A stretch of DNA of 64,000 nt from an uncultured Alphaproteobacteria bacterium (GTDB lineage Bacteria; Pseudomonadota; Alphaproteobacteria; Rhizobiales; Beijerinckiaceae), in contig CALKHP010000003.1 in assembly GCA_937988775.1 (NCBI GenBank), positions 98,870 to 162,869 on the forward strand, read 5' to 3'. Numbering within the stretch: position 1 is the stretch's first letter; every line of letters begins with the position of its first letter. The position numbers and the translations under genes are program-made. The notes under the pieces are model-generated. The model was not told the origin of the DNA and did no database searches. It saw nothing but the letters and a program-made list of their open reading frames with translations. Positions 8,305 through 17,178 of the stretch are shown here, piece after piece.

Positions 8305-9566
8305 AGGCCGGCGCGCAACGGTTCGGGGCTGGTCCGGCCGGCGAGCAGCGGGTCGATATGGGCGCACACGCCGCTGAGGCCATGCAGCAGGCCGGGCAAG
8401 GCGGCGCTCGATGGCGGCGGCTGGTCGGCGAGGCGGCGCAGCGCCGCCGCCATGGCGAGCGGATCGCGCGCGGCCGCGCCCGATTCCGTCGGGTCCTCCA
8501 GCACCGAGACGAGGCCGAGTTCGGCGGCGCGGCGCGCCCGGATCGTCTGTTCCTGGCGCGGCCGCGCGCGCGGCACGAGCAGGGCCGGCTTGTCGAAGGA
8601 CAGGATCTCGCAGAACGTGTTGTAGCCGCCCATGGCGACGATGCCGGTGGCCCGACTCATCAGCCGCTCGATCTTCGGATCGAAGGCGATCGCCTCGACG
8701 CGCGGCAGCCCGTCGATGCGGTCGAGGAAGGCGCGGCGCTGCGTGCGCGACATATAGGGGCCGAACACGATCACCGCCGGCAGGGGCAGGCCGGGGTCGC
8801 TTTCATAGGCCGCGATCACCCAGTCGATCAGGTCGTGGCCGTCGCCGCCGCCGCCGGCCGTGACGAGCAGGAACGGCTCCTTGGTCGAGCGCGGATAGCG
8901 GATCGCCGGCGGGCCGGCCGGTACGGAGCGCTCGAGATAGCCGGTATAGACCAGCCGGCGCTCGATCTCGGGCGGCAGCCCGACGCCGGCGAGCGGCTGG
9001 TGGAAGGCGCTGACGCCGTAGATGAGCACGTCGTCGTAATGCTCGATCAGCGTGCGCATGGCGCCCTTGCGGTGCCATTCCTCGCGCAGCACGGCCTGCT
9101 CGTCGAGCACGTCGCGAATGCCGAGAATGCGATGCGTGCCCATGGCGCCGAGGCGGATCAGCGTCGGCAGGATCTCGCCGCGAAAGCCGGCCGGCTCCTT
9201 GTCGGCGATGAAGATGTCGGGCCGGAAGATTTCCGCCGTCTGGCGGATGATACCCTCGCGCAGCGCCGTGACTTCCTCGATATCGAGGCGCAGGTCGGCG
9301 CTGGCATAGCCGCCATCCTCGTTCTTGAGGACGCCCGGCACGCGCACGAAATCGATGCCGCCGCCGAAATTGAAGCTGCCGGCGAGCGAGGAACCCGAGA
9401 CGATCAGGATCGAAATCTCGTCATGGCTCTTGACCAGCGCGTTGGCGATGGCGCGGCTGCGGCGGATATGGCCAAGCCCGAACGTGTCGTGGCTGTACAT
9501 CATCACCCTGGCGCCGCGGCGCGGTGGCACCGCTCCAAGCAGGCTGCTCACGTTACGAAGCACCAT
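8301..9566 (-). CDS. GT28/SpsG-like glycosyltransferase family protein
   Basis: A 421-aa protein with M-M-Y-S-H-D-T-F-G-L-G-H-I-R-R-S near residue 21 (G-x-G-H loop), V-S-G-S-S-L-A-G, L-L-V-T-A-G-G-G-G-D-G-H-D and A-M-G-G-Y-N-T-F-C-E-I-L-S, the donor-binding region of MurG-like enzymes. It resembles the 5847-6992 gene in architecture, so the operon holds two related enzymes with a GT4 between them. The start M-V-L-R-N-V is chosen; an in-frame extension of 67 codons upstream has no family resemblance. It is the promoter-proximal gene of the operon, with about 300 bp of non-coding DNA upstream. Exact sugar and acceptor unknown. Confidence 0.8.
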   Translation of the reverse strand: MVLRNVSSLLGAVPPRRGARVMMYSHDTFGLGHIRRSRAIANALVKSHDEISILIVSGSSLAGSFNFGGGIDFVRVPGVLKNEDGGYASADLRLDIEEVTALREGIIRQTAEIFRPDIFIADKEPAGFRGEILPTLIRLGAMGTHRILGIRDVLDEQAVLREEWHRKGAMRTLIEHYDDVLIYGVSAFHQPLAGVGLPPEIERRLVYTGYLERSVPAGPPAIRYPRSTKEPFLLVTAGGGGDGHDLIDWVIAAYESDPGLPLPAVIVFGPYMSRTQRRAFLDRIDGLPRVEAIAFDPKIERLMSRATGIVAMGGYNTFCEILSFDKPALLVPRARPRQEQTIRARRAAELGLVSVLEDPTESGAAARDPLAMAAALRRLADQPPPSSAALPGLLHGLSGVCAHIDPLLAGRTSPEPLRAGL

Positions 9567-9866
9567 GGAACACCGCGGTTTCTGGGAAGGGATGACAGAA
9601 AGGCGCGGCCGTTTGTGCCAACGCTCCTGTCGCGAATTGGGAAGATGCCGCCACGCGCCGCCTGCTCGAATCGATTCCGGTTTCCGGCGACGGTGCGAGA
9701 CCGGCAGCCGTCGCCACGAACACAACCCCCACGCCACGGGAAACGCCCCGCCGGACGATCGTTTCAAAGCATTTCGTGTCGGTTGCGTCAGGTGCCCCCG
9801 CCGCAGCCGAGCGGATAATTATAAAGAGGTCGCCGGCATCGCGCAATTCGGGCGATATGGCGGCTC
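9567..9866. other. 300-bp gap without a recognisable gene
   Basis: This stretch separates the first gene of the glycosyltransferase operon from the end of the PLP-enzyme gene. It presumably holds the leftward operon's promoter. Reading both strands shows no convincing protein, hairpin with T-run or strong palindrome; a short AT-rich patch lies around 9816-9830. Confidence 0.5.
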
Positions 9867-10952
9867 TCACCCGAGCCGGCCACGCGCGGCCACGGGGATT
9901 TCGCCGATGATCTCGCCGCCGCGCACCGCGATCAGCCGGTCGACCATGTTGACGACGACGCAGACATGGTTCGGGATCACCCGCACCACGTCGCCGACCT
10001 CCGGCTTGTCGTTGCAGCCGGAGAGGTCGAGGAAGCCGTGCTCCTCGGCGAAGCGCGCGATGCGGGCCTGCGGGTGCTCGAGGATCAGGCCATGGCCGTC
10101 GAGCCCGCCGCCGGTGTCGCTGGTCAGCGTCTTGGAGCCCGAATCGAGGATGCCGCGCTCCGGCCCCGCCCGGCTGACCACGGTGGCATAGACCTCGAGC
10201 GCGCAATCCTCGAGCGTCGCCGCGCCGCAGGCCAGCATCATGCGGTCGTTGAAGATCGAGGTGCCGACGCGGTGTTCGGTCGCGCCCTTGAGCTTGCCGA
10301 GATTGACGAGGTTCGGCGTGCCGCCGGTCGAGACGATGCGCGCGGTGAGGCCGAGGCTGGCAAGGCCGGCGCTGGCGGCATCGAGAAAGCGCTGCGCCTT
10401 GTCCCAGCCATCCTCTGTCGGGTACAGCATCAGCCCGTCGAAGCGCAGGCCGGTGCTGCCGGCGATCTGGCCGGCGAGCGCCACCGCCTCCTCCGGCGTC
10501 TCGACGCCGGCGCGCTGGCGCCCGGTATCGCATTCGACGACGACGCCGAGATCGCGCCCCGCGCGCGCCGCCGCGTCGGGCAGGCCGGCAATGGTGACGG
10601 GATTGTCGGCCGCGACCGTGACGCTGGCGCGGGCGAGCAGCGCGCCGAGGCGGCGCATCTTCTCCTCGCCGATGAGATTGTAGCTGATCAGGATGTCGTC
10701 GAGCCCGCCATCGGCCATCACCTCGGCCTCGCCGAGCTTCTGGCAGGTGATGCCGCGCGCGCCGGCGTCACGCTGCATGGCGGCGAGCACGGGGCTCTTA
10801 TGCGTCTTGATATGCGGCCGGTTGGCGACGCCGGCGGCATCGCACAGCGCCTGGACGCGGGCGATGTTGCGTTCGACCTTGTCGAGGTCGATGACCACGG
10901 CGGGCGTGCCGAAGGTGCGCGCCACCTCCGCCTTCAGGGTTTCTATCGCCAT
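9867..10952 (-). CDS. D-threonine-aldolase/DSD1-family PLP-dependent enzyme
   Basis: A 361-aa alanine-racemase-fold (fold type III) PLP enzyme. It has the N-terminal P-A-V-V-I-D-L-D-K-V-E-R-N strand, the PLP lysine in R-P-H-I-K-T-H-K-S, a phosphate-binding-type V-S-T-G-G-T-P region, and the C-terminal metal pair in V-I-P-N-H-V-C (His and Cys) expected for D-threonine aldolases and D-serine dehydratases. It probably cleaves or deaminates a D-beta-hydroxy amino acid in the cytoplasm. The start is M-A-I-E-T because a GGAGG lies 7 bp upstream; an ATG 10 codons earlier would bury it. It is divergent from an ArgE-like deacetylase, so the two may share control. Confidence 0.85.
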   Translation of the reverse strand: MAIETLKAEVARTFGTPAVVIDLDKVERNIARVQALCDAAGVANRPHIKTHKSPVLAAMQRDAGARGITCQKLGEAEVMADGGLDDILISYNLIGEEKMRRLGALLARASVTVAADNPVTIAGLPDAAARAGRDLGVVVECDTGRQRAGVETPEEAVALAGQIAGSTGLRFDGLMLYPTEDGWDKAQRFLDAASAGLASLGLTARIVSTGGTPNLVNLGKLKGATEHRVGTSIFNDRMMLACGAATLEDCALEVYATVVSRAGPERGILDSGSKTLTSDTGGGLDGHGLILEHPQARIARFAEEHGFLDLSGCNDKPEVGDVVRVIPNHVCVVVNMVDRLIAVRGGEIIGEIPVAARGRLG

Positions 10953-11015
10953 GTCATGGCCTCCAGTTGCGTGACGCACCATGGACCGGGAGGGTTCGGC
11001 TCTTCAAGGCCGGAT

Positions 11016-11060
11016 CGCCCGAGACAGGACCGCCCGAGACAGGATCGGCCTCGACAGAAG
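11016..11060. repeat. 15-bp tandem repeat, three units
   Basis: Two perfect 15-bp units (starting CGCCCGAGACAGGA) at 11016-11030 and 11031-11045 are followed by a degenerate third unit. They sit between the divergent PLP-enzyme and ArgE-like genes, so they could affect promoter spacing. The origin is probably slippage. Confidence 0.6.
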
Positions 11061-11120
11061 CGCCGGTTATCCCGCATGATCGGCGTCCCGCCCGTTCCTT
11101 CCCGCAAACAGCGTCCTTCC

Positions 11121-12290
11121 ATGACCTCCGACATCACGCAGACCACGCTCGACATTCTCGGGCATCTCGTCGCCTTCGACACCACCAGCCGCAACAGCAA
11201 CCTGCCCCTCATCGAGTGGGTCGAGGCCTATATGCGGCCCTCTGGCGCGCGCATGGAGCGCATCCCATCGCCCGACGGCGAGCCGAAGGCCAACCTTTAC
11301 ATGAGCTTCGGGCCGCAGGACGTACCGGGCTACATCCTGTCCGGCCATACCGACGTGGTGCCGGTCGATGGCCAGGACTGGACGCGGCCGCCTTTCGCGC
11401 TGACCATCGAGGACGGCCGTGCCTATGGCCGCGGCAGTTGCGACATGAAGGGGTTTCTGGCGTGCTGCCTCGCCGCCGTGCCCAGGCTTGCCGCCGCGCA
11501 GCTGACGACGCCGATCCATCTGGCGTTCTCCTATGACGAGGAGGTCGGCTGCACCGGCGTCAGGCCGATGATCGCCGTGCTCGGGGGCCGCAAGGTGGTG
11601 CCGAGGGGCGCCTTCATCGGCGAGCCAAGCTCGATGCAGGTGACGATCGGCCATAAGGGCGGCCAGCGCTACCGCGTCGATATCAAGGGCAAGGCGGCGC
11701 ATTCCTCGCTGGCGCCGCAGGGCGTCAACAGCGTCGAATGGGGCGCGCGGCTCGTCGCCTTCATCCGCGACCTTGCCGAGCGCACGGCGGCCCATGGCGC
11801 GCGCGATCCGCTCTATGACGTGCCCCATACCACGCTGCATTGCGGCATCTTCCACGGCGGCACCGCCAACAATATCGTGCCGCACGAAGCTTGGTTCACC
11901 TTCGAGGTCAGGGCGATCGGCAGCGAGACCGCCGAGCCCTATGTCGATGAAATCATCGCCTATGCGCGCGAAAAGCTCGAACCGGCGATGAAGGCGATCG
12001 ATGCGGAGGCCGGCTTCGTGTTCACGCCGGCGATCGGCCTGCCGCCGCTGGAGACCGTGCCCGAAGCGGAGATCGCGGTGCTCGCCAAGCAGCTTGCCCA
12101 GGGCAACGCGCACGGCAAGGTCGGCTACGGCACCGAGGCGAGCCTGTTCCAGGCCGGCGGCATTGCTTCGGTAGTGGTCGGGCCGGGCAATATCGAGCAG
12201 GCGCACAAGCCGGACGAGTTCATCGAGATCGCGGAACTTGCGCGCTGCAACGCTTTCATCGACCGGCTGATCGCGCATTGCTCGCGCTGA
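11121..12290 (+). CDS. argE: ArgE-type acetylornithine deacetylase / M20 amidohydrolase
   Basis: A 389-aa M20 metallopeptidase-family protein, normal length for ArgE. Visible motifs are S-G-H-T-D-V-V-P-V-D-G-Q (first metal His and catalytic Asp), G-R-G-S-C-D-M-K-G-F (second metal Asp), S-Y-D-E-E-V-G-C (catalytic Glu and metal Glu), I-G-E-P-S (metal residue region) and the terminal Q-A-H-K-P-D-E-F (metal His). It would hydrolyse an N-acyl amino acid such as N2-acetylornithine. The related E-P-S pattern and R-G-S-C-D-M-K favour ArgE over DapE, but paralogues acting on other N-acyl amino acids exist, and it sits alone beside a D-amino-acid enzyme. ATG 11121 is chosen; another in-frame ATG is 45 bp upstream. 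Its 3' end overlaps the convergent ligase gene by 35 bp. Confidence 0.85.
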   Translation: MTSDITQTTLDILGHLVAFDTTSRNSNLPLIEWVEAYMRPSGARMERIPSPDGEPKANLYMSFGPQDVPGYILSGHTDVVPVDGQDWTRPPFALTIEDGRAYGRGSCDMKGFLACCLAAVPRLAAAQLTTPIHLAFSYDEEVGCTGVRPMIAVLGGRKVVPRGAFIGEPSSMQVTIGHKGGQRYRVDIKGKAAHSSLAPQGVNSVEWGARLVAFIRDLAERTAAHGARDPLYDVPHTTLHCGIFHGGTANNIVPHEAWFTFEVRAIGSETAEPYVDEIIAYAREKLEPAMKAIDAEAGFVFTPAIGLPPLETVPEAEIAVLAKQLAQGNAHGKVGYGTEASLFQAGGIASVVVGPGNIEQAHKPDEFIEIAELARCNAFIDRLIAHCSR

Positions 12291-13560
12291 TCGCGGCGGG
12301 CGCGGCGCGGGCGCGGCGCGTCCGGCTGTAGGCATAGGTCGCGATCGCCGTGCCCCAGACGACACCGATCTCGAGCCAGAGATGGCGCCAGTGGTCGGTA
12401 TCGATCTGGATGCCCTGCAACAGGCCGAGGAACGTCACCGACCACACCGCGATATAGCGCCGCTGCCATGGCGTGCGCTTGAAGACCGCACCCCAGCCGA
12501 TGATGCAGGTCATGACGATGGTGGTGAAATAGGTCAGCCCGCCGAGCCAGCCGTAGGAGGCGAAGGCATCGACATAGACGTTATGCGGGTCTGAGTGGAA
12601 AATCTTCGGGAACTGCAGCGGCCCGAAGCCGTTCGGCAGGCTGAGCAACTGGCCCATGGCGGCGATCTGGTTCTCGAAACGGCCGCCGACGCCGATATCG
12701 TAATCCTGGCTCAGCGAGGCGCGGCTTTCGAACAGCGAGCGCGTCGAATCGTCGGACAGCACCAGCAGCAGCAGCAGTACGAAAATGCCGGCGCCGAGCA
12801 GGAAACACAGCACGATGCGGCGTCGCTCGCGCGCCGATTGCGTGGTCAGGAAGCACAACCCCGCCGTCATCACCGCGCCGCCGATGAAGATGCCCCAGGC
12901 GCCGCGCGAGAAGGTGAAGAAGATGCCGCCGACGATCGGCAGCAGCATGAGCCAGGCGAGCCACGGCCGGCGCGCGTGGCCGAGCAGCAGGTTCTGCACC
13001 AGGAACACCGCCGGCATGCACAAGAACGGCCCGAGCACGTTCGGGTCCTTGAACGTGCCGGAGGCTCGTCCGCCATAGCGCGCGAACAGGTCGACGAGGC
13101 CGAAAACATCGAGCGCGCCGAGAATGCCGAGCCCGCCGGCGATGGCGGCGCCCGGCACCCAAGCGTTCAGGATCAGTTCGAGCCGCTCGTGCGTATCCTC
13201 CAGCAGCAGGCAACCGAAGAACAGGCAGGTCAGCATCATGTAGAAGGAGACCGCGATGAAGGTGACGGCGTCCTTGTCGTAGGTGAACGGGATCAGCGAC
13301 ATGGCGCCGCCGAGGTTGAACAGCGCCAGCCCGATCGCCAGCGGCATCAGCGCGGCGTGGGTGCGCAGCCCGGTCGCCAGGAAGATCGCCGCCGTGATCA
13401 CGAACATCGCCTCGTAGGGCGACGGCTCGACGAAAACGAAAAAGCCCGAGAATATAAACAGCTGCAGGGCGATGCGCCGCAGCGTGGCGATGGGCAAGGT
13501 CACGCGCGGTTTCGCGGTCGCGGCTCCGGCCCAGTGCAGATTCGGCGTCGCGCCGGCCAT
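12256..13560 (-). CDS. O-antigen-ligase-like (Wzy_C) polytopic membrane protein
   Basis: A 434-aa inner-membrane protein with about 11-12 hydrophobic segments. It carries the features of the O-antigen ligase/polymerase family: F-K-D-P-N-V-L-G, F-T-F-S-R-G-A-W-G, and a long loop before the conserved S-D-P-H-N-V-Y-V-D-A-F-A-S-Y-G-W-L-G-G near residue 330, the ligase histidine region. It would join undecaprenyl-linked glycan to an acceptor or polymerise it at the periplasmic face, consistent with the glycan genes at 1-9.6 kb. ATG 13560 has a GAGG a few bases upstream and is preferred over an in-frame GTG at 13584. It overlaps the convergent argE-like gene by 35 bp. Confidence 0.85.
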   Translation of the reverse strand: MAGATPNLHWAGAATAKPRVTLPIATLRRIALQLFIFSGFFVFVEPSPYEAMFVITAAIFLATGLRTHAALMPLAIGLALFNLGGAMSLIPFTYDKDAVTFIAVSFYMMLTCLFFGCLLLEDTHERLELILNAWVPGAAIAGGLGILGALDVFGLVDLFARYGGRASGTFKDPNVLGPFLCMPAVFLVQNLLLGHARRPWLAWLMLLPIVGGIFFTFSRGAWGIFIGGAVMTAGLCFLTTQSARERRRIVLCFLLGAGIFVLLLLLVLSDDSTRSLFESRASLSQDYDIGVGGRFENQIAAMGQLLSLPNGFGPLQFPKIFHSDPHNVYVDAFASYGWLGGLTYFTTIVMTCIIGWGAVFKRTPWQRRYIAVWSVTFLGLLQGIQIDTDHWRHLWLEIGVVWGTAIATYAYSRTRRARAAPAAISASNARSAGR

Positions 13561-13641
13561 CGAAACCTCGTTATGAACCGCCACGGACAGGATCGGCGCC
13601 CATTCAACCCTGTCAGGGTTAACAAAGCCTGAGGCGAGGGC

Positions 13642-13848
13642 TCAAGGCTTCGGCGGGTCGGCTTGGTCCGGCGCTTGTCGCGGCGGCGCCTCGTCGCGGA
13701 TCGGCCGGTCGTCGCCATCGAACAGCACACGCTCCGCCGCGCCGTCGAGATCGTCATATTGCCCGCTGCGCAGCGTCCACATGAAGGCGCCGAGGCCGAT
13801 CAGCCCGAGAATGAGCGCGATCGGCACCAGATAGAGGAAATCCTCCAT
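13642..13848 (-). CDS. ccoS: cbb3-type cytochrome oxidase maturation protein CcoS
   Basis: A 68-aa protein with one N-terminal membrane helix (L-V-P-I-A-L-I-L-G-L-I-G-L-G-A-F) followed directly by M-W-T-L-R-S-G-Q-Y-D-D-L-D-G-A-A-E-R, the hallmark of CcoS. CcoS is needed for haem and copper cofactor insertion into the cbb3 catalytic subunit. Its start overlaps the ccoI stop in ATGA, so it is the last gene of the cco operon. Confidence 0.95.
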   Translation of the reverse strand: MEDFLYLVPIALILGLIGLGAFMWTLRSGQYDDLDGAAERVLFDGDDRPIRDEAPPRQAPDQADPPKP

Positions 13849-16124
13849 CAGGCGTTGCCGCCGGCAAGGCGAAGCGGCGCGCTGGCAGCCGGCCGGGCGG
13901 CCGGGACGGCTGGCCCGCCGCTGAGGCGCAAGGCATTGGCGACCACCAGCACCGACGAGCCCGACATGGCGATCGCCGCGACGAGCGGCGTGACATAGCC
14001 GAGCATCGCCAACGGCACGGCGATCAGGTTGTAGAGCACGGCGAGCGCGAGGTTCTGGCGCACGAGCCGGCCGGCGGCGCGCGCGATGCCGATCGCCAGC
14101 GGCACGGCGGCGAGGCTCTCGTGCAGGAAGACGAGGTCGGCGGCATTGCGGCCGATATCAGCGGCGGAAGCCGGCGCCATCGAGGCATGCGCCGCGACCA
14201 GCGCCGGCGCATCGTTGAGGCCGTCGCCGATCATCAGAACCTTGCGACCGCCGGCTTCGATGGCGGCGATGCGCGCGCGCTTGCCCTCGGGCGTGGCATT
14301 GGCGGTGTAGGGGAGGTCGCCAAGCGCCGCCGCCGTATGTGCCACCGCCGCCTCGCGGTCGCCCGAGACGATCTCCAGCGGCAGGCCGGCGTGGCGCAGC
14401 GCGGCGACGGCATCGGCTGCGCCCTCGCGCAGCCGGTCCTCGAAGCGGAACGCAGCTTCGGCGGCGCCGTCGCGGGCGAGGACGACACTGGCGCCGGCGC
14501 TCTCCTGCGGCGTATGCGCCGCGTCACGGAGCGCCCAGTCCGGCCGGCCGAGGCGCCAGGTGCCGGAGGCGAGCCGCGCCTCCAGCCCGTAGCCCGGCTG
14601 CTCGCTGAGCGCGTCCGGTGGCACCGGCACGGCGCCGAGCCCGCCGGAGGCGGCGGCGATGGCGCGCGAATAGGGGTGGCGCGAGTGCATCGCCATGGCG
14701 CCGGCCATGGCAAGCGCTGCCGGGGCGATCAGGTCGGGGCCGATCAGTTGCGGTTCGCCGCGCGTCAGCGTGCCGGTCTTGTCGAAGATCAGCGCGTCGA
14801 CGCCGGCGAGACGCTCGAGCGCGCCGCCATCCTTGAGGAGGATGCCGCGCGCGAACAGGCGCTGGGCAGCTACGACCTGCACCATCGGCACGGCGAGGCC
14901 GAGCGCGCATGGGCAGGTGATGATCAGCACCGAGATGGCGATTGTGAGCGAAAGGTGCAGGTCGCCGGTGGCGAGAAGCCAGCCGAGGCCGGTCAGGGCT
15001 GCGGCGCTGTGCACCACCGGCGCATAAAGCCTGGCGGCGCGGTCGGCGATGCGGCGGTAGCCGGCGCGGCCGGATTCGGCCGCCTCCATCAGGCGCAGCA
15101 TCTCGGCGAGAAACGAATCGCGCGCCGCCGCCGTGGCGCGGATGATCAGCGGCGCGCCGAGATTGAGCGTGCCGGCCTGCAGGGCGGCGCCGGCCGCCAC
15201 CGGTCGTGGCAGGCTCTCGCCGCTCACCAGCGCGCAGTCGAGTTCCGAACGGCCCTCGATCACTTGCGCATCGACCGGCACGCGCTCGCCCACGGCGAGC
15301 AGGATCGTCATGCCGGGGGCGATATCCTCGACGCCGAGATAGGCGTTGGAGCCGTCGGGTTGGCGCACGAGCGCGCCGCGCGCCGCCAGTTTGGCGAGGC
15401 CGGCGACGGCGACGCGGGCGCGCTCGCGCATCATGTGATCGAGCGCGCGCCCGATCAGCAGGAAGAACAGCAGCGTGACCGAAGCATCGAAATAGGCATG
15501 CGCGCCGTGGTGGAAAGTCTCGTAGGCGCTGAGCCCGAAGGCGAGCAGCACGCCGATCGAGATCGGCACGTCCATGTTGGTATGGCCGCGGCGGAGCGCG
15601 CCCCAGGCGGAGCGGAAGAACACGCGCCCGGAATAAACAAGCGTCGGCAGCGCGATGGCGCCGGACAGCCAGTGGAAGATGTCGCGCGTCGCGGGATCGG
15701 CGCCGGACCAGACCGAGACCGAGAGCAGCATGATGTTGCTGGCGGCGAAACCGGCCACGGCGAGGGCGCGCACCAGTTCGGAGACGGCCGGGTCCTTGCG
15801 GTCGGCGCTGGCCTCGTGCAGATGCGCCTCGTAGCCGAGGTCACGCAGCGTTTCGAAGAAGGGCGGCGGCGCGCCCTCGGCACGCCACCTGATGGTGACG
15901 CGCCTGGTCGACAGGTTGACGCGGGCGCGCTCGACGCCGGGCAGGCCGGCGAGCGCGCTTTCGATGCGTGCGATGCAGCCGCCGCAATGGATGCCGGGCA
16001 CGGACAGGTCGCTCTGGCGGATGCCGTCGGCGACGATGTGGCTCGCGAGCCGGATCTCGTCGGGCCGGCGGCCGTCGGCGGCAAGGTCCAGCGCCAGTTC
16101 GCTGACAGGCGCGCAGCAACTCAT
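13848..16124 (-). CDS. ccoI: cbb3 oxidase assembly copper P-type ATPase CcoI/FixI
   Basis: A 758-aa P1B-type ATPase. The N-terminal metal-binding domain has I-H-C-G-G-C-I-A-R-I-E (Cys 47 and 50) and an extra Cys pair at the very start. The membrane metal site is T-C-P-C-A-L-G-L (about 403), the phosphorylation motif F-D-K-T-G-T-L-T (about 447), and the hinge M-I-G-D-G-L-N-D-A-P-A-L is present. CcoI exports copper toward the periplasm for CcoN assembly. It is coupled to ccoS by ATGA and lies 50 bp behind the DUF2189 gene. Context with ccoNOQP makes CcoI far more likely than a CopA-type detoxifier. Confidence 0.95.
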   Translation of the reverse strand: MSCCAPVSELALDLAADGRRPDEIRLASHIVADGIRQSDLSVPGIHCGGCIARIESALAGLPGVERARVNLSTRRVTIRWRAEGAPPPFFETLRDLGYEAHLHEASADRKDPAVSELVRALAVAGFAASNIMLLSVSVWSGADPATRDIFHWLSGAIALPTLVYSGRVFFRSAWGALRRGHTNMDVPISIGVLLAFGLSAYETFHHGAHAYFDASVTLLFFLLIGRALDHMMRERARVAVAGLAKLAARGALVRQPDGSNAYLGVEDIAPGMTILLAVGERVPVDAQVIEGRSELDCALVSGESLPRPVAAGAALQAGTLNLGAPLIIRATAAARDSFLAEMLRLMEAAESGRAGYRRIADRAARLYAPVVHSAAALTGLGWLLATGDLHLSLTIAISVLIITCPCALGLAVPMVQVVAAQRLFARGILLKDGGALERLAGVDALIFDKTGTLTRGEPQLIGPDLIAPAALAMAGAMAMHSRHPYSRAIAAASGGLGAVPVPPDALSEQPGYGLEARLASGTWRLGRPDWALRDAAHTPQESAGASVVLARDGAAEAAFRFEDRLREGAADAVAALRHAGLPLEIVSGDREAAVAHTAAALGDLPYTANATPEGKRARIAAIEAGGRKVLMIGDGLNDAPALVAAHASMAPASAADIGRNAADLVFLHESLAAVPLAIGIARAAGRLVRQNLALAVLYNLIAVPLAMLGYVTPLVAAIAMSGSSVLVVANALRLSGGPAVPAARPAASAPLRLAGGNA

Positions 16125-16174
16125 TGCTCTCTCCTATCGCCTCCGGCCGGCCGTCGCGTCCCTCGTGGTTTCCT

Positions 16175-16960
16175 TCACGGCTTCATGGCCTTGTAGGCGT
16201 GCCAGGTGCCGTGGCCGAGCAGCGGGAAGACGATGATCAGGCCGATCAGGCCAGTCGCCACCGAGAGCAGGAACAGGGCGAGCACGATGGCGCCCCAGGT
16301 GAGCATCACCGGCAGGTTGCTGCCGACGAGCGCGAAGCTCGAGCCCATCGCGGTCAGGGCATCGACGCGCTCGGTGAGCATCATCGGGATCGAAAACGCG
16401 CTGATCGCGAAGGAGAACGAGGCAAACAGCGCGCCGACGGCGCCGCCGACCACCAGCATCGCCCAGCCGGTCGGGGTGGTGAACAGCATTTCGGCGACAT
16501 GGTCGAGGCCGGGGAACGGCGTCACGCCGAAGAACAGCGCATAGACGATGATCGCCGCGCGCATCCAGGTCAGCATCAGCAGGCACAGCAGCAGGCCGGT
16601 GAACAGGATCTGCGGGCCGGAGGCCGGGCGCACGAAGATCATGCGCAGCAGGCTGACCGGCTCGCCGGCCATGATACGCCGGCTCTTCTCGTACAGGCCG
16701 ACGGCCAGGATCGGCCCGACGACCATGAAGCCGGCGAGCGCCGGGAACAGGATGTAGTCGTGCCCATAGGCGAACAGGCCGCCGACGATGCCGAGCGAGA
16801 CGAGGAAGACCAGCACGCCATAGGCGAGGCTCGCGCCCATATGGACGCGGAAATCGTGCCAGCCATCGGCGAGCCAGCGCAGGGCGTCGGCCGGGGTGAG
16901 ATCGCGCTTCCACTTGTTCTCGCGCGGCAAGGGCGGGGCGACGGCGGGCAGGACGATCAT
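16175..16960 (-). CDS. DUF2189 integral membrane protein
   Basis: A 261-aa protein with about six hydrophobic helices, matching my recollection of DUF2189 (W-L-x-x-G-W-x-D-F near residue 32, V-G-P-I-L-A-V-G-L-Y, and a C-terminal G-H-G-T-W-H-A-Y-K). No function is established to my knowledge. It sits where ccoG/ccoH usually lie, between ccoP plus a 73-aa protein and ccoI, and its ATG overlaps the 73-aa gene's stop (ATGA). Co-translation implies a role connected with cbb3 oxidase, for example assembly or membrane placement, but nothing in the sequence shows a cofactor site. Confidence 0.8.
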   Translation of the reverse strand: MIVLPAVAPPLPRENKWKRDLTPADALRWLADGWHDFRVHMGASLAYGVLVFLVSLGIVGGLFAYGHDYILFPALAGFMVVGPILAVGLYEKSRRIMAGEPVSLLRMIFVRPASGPQILFTGLLLCLLMLTWMRAAIIVYALFFGVTPFPGLDHVAEMLFTTPTGWAMLVVGGAVGALFASFSFAISAFSIPMMLTERVDALTAMGSSFALVGSNLPVMLTWGAIVLALFLLSVATGLIGLIIVFPLLGHGTWHAYKAMKP

Positions 16961-17178
16961 GGCGTGGCTCTCGGCGTGCAGGAGGACTTCGCGGCGCTGT
17001 AGGCGCCCGGCGTGACCTTGCCCGCCTCGGCGCGCAGGTGGCTGACGCAGGCGGGTTGCGAGGTGATGGCGACATGGACGAGGTGCCAGTTGGCGCCGGC
17101 GAACAGCGCCAGCCCGGCGCCGACGCCGAGCCAGACCAGCAGCCTGCCGCGTTGCGTGAGGGGTGCGGCCGCACTCAT
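16957..17178 (-). CDS. Small membrane protein of the cco operon (73 aa)
   Basis: A 73-aa protein with one membrane helix (about 13-30) followed by a short tail, N-W-H-L-V-H-V-A-I-T-S-Q-P-A-C-V-S-H-L, and a C-terminal region with another Cys. It overlaps ccoP on one side and DUF2189 on the other, both by ATGA, so it is certainly translated with the operon. It is in the position of CcoH but is about half its length and lacks an obvious FixH periplasmic domain. The two cysteines and histidines in the tail could bind metal; this is speculation. No family recognised. Confidence 0.75.
   Translation of the reverse strand: MSAAAPLTQRGRLLVWLGVGAGLALFAGANWHLVHVAITSQPACVSHLRAEAGKVTPGAYSAAKSSCTPRATP

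Noticed and set aside
14121..16196. Plus-strand open frame of about 690 codons opposite ccoI
   Set aside because: Antisense to an unmistakable P-type ATPase; no recognisable protein in this frame.
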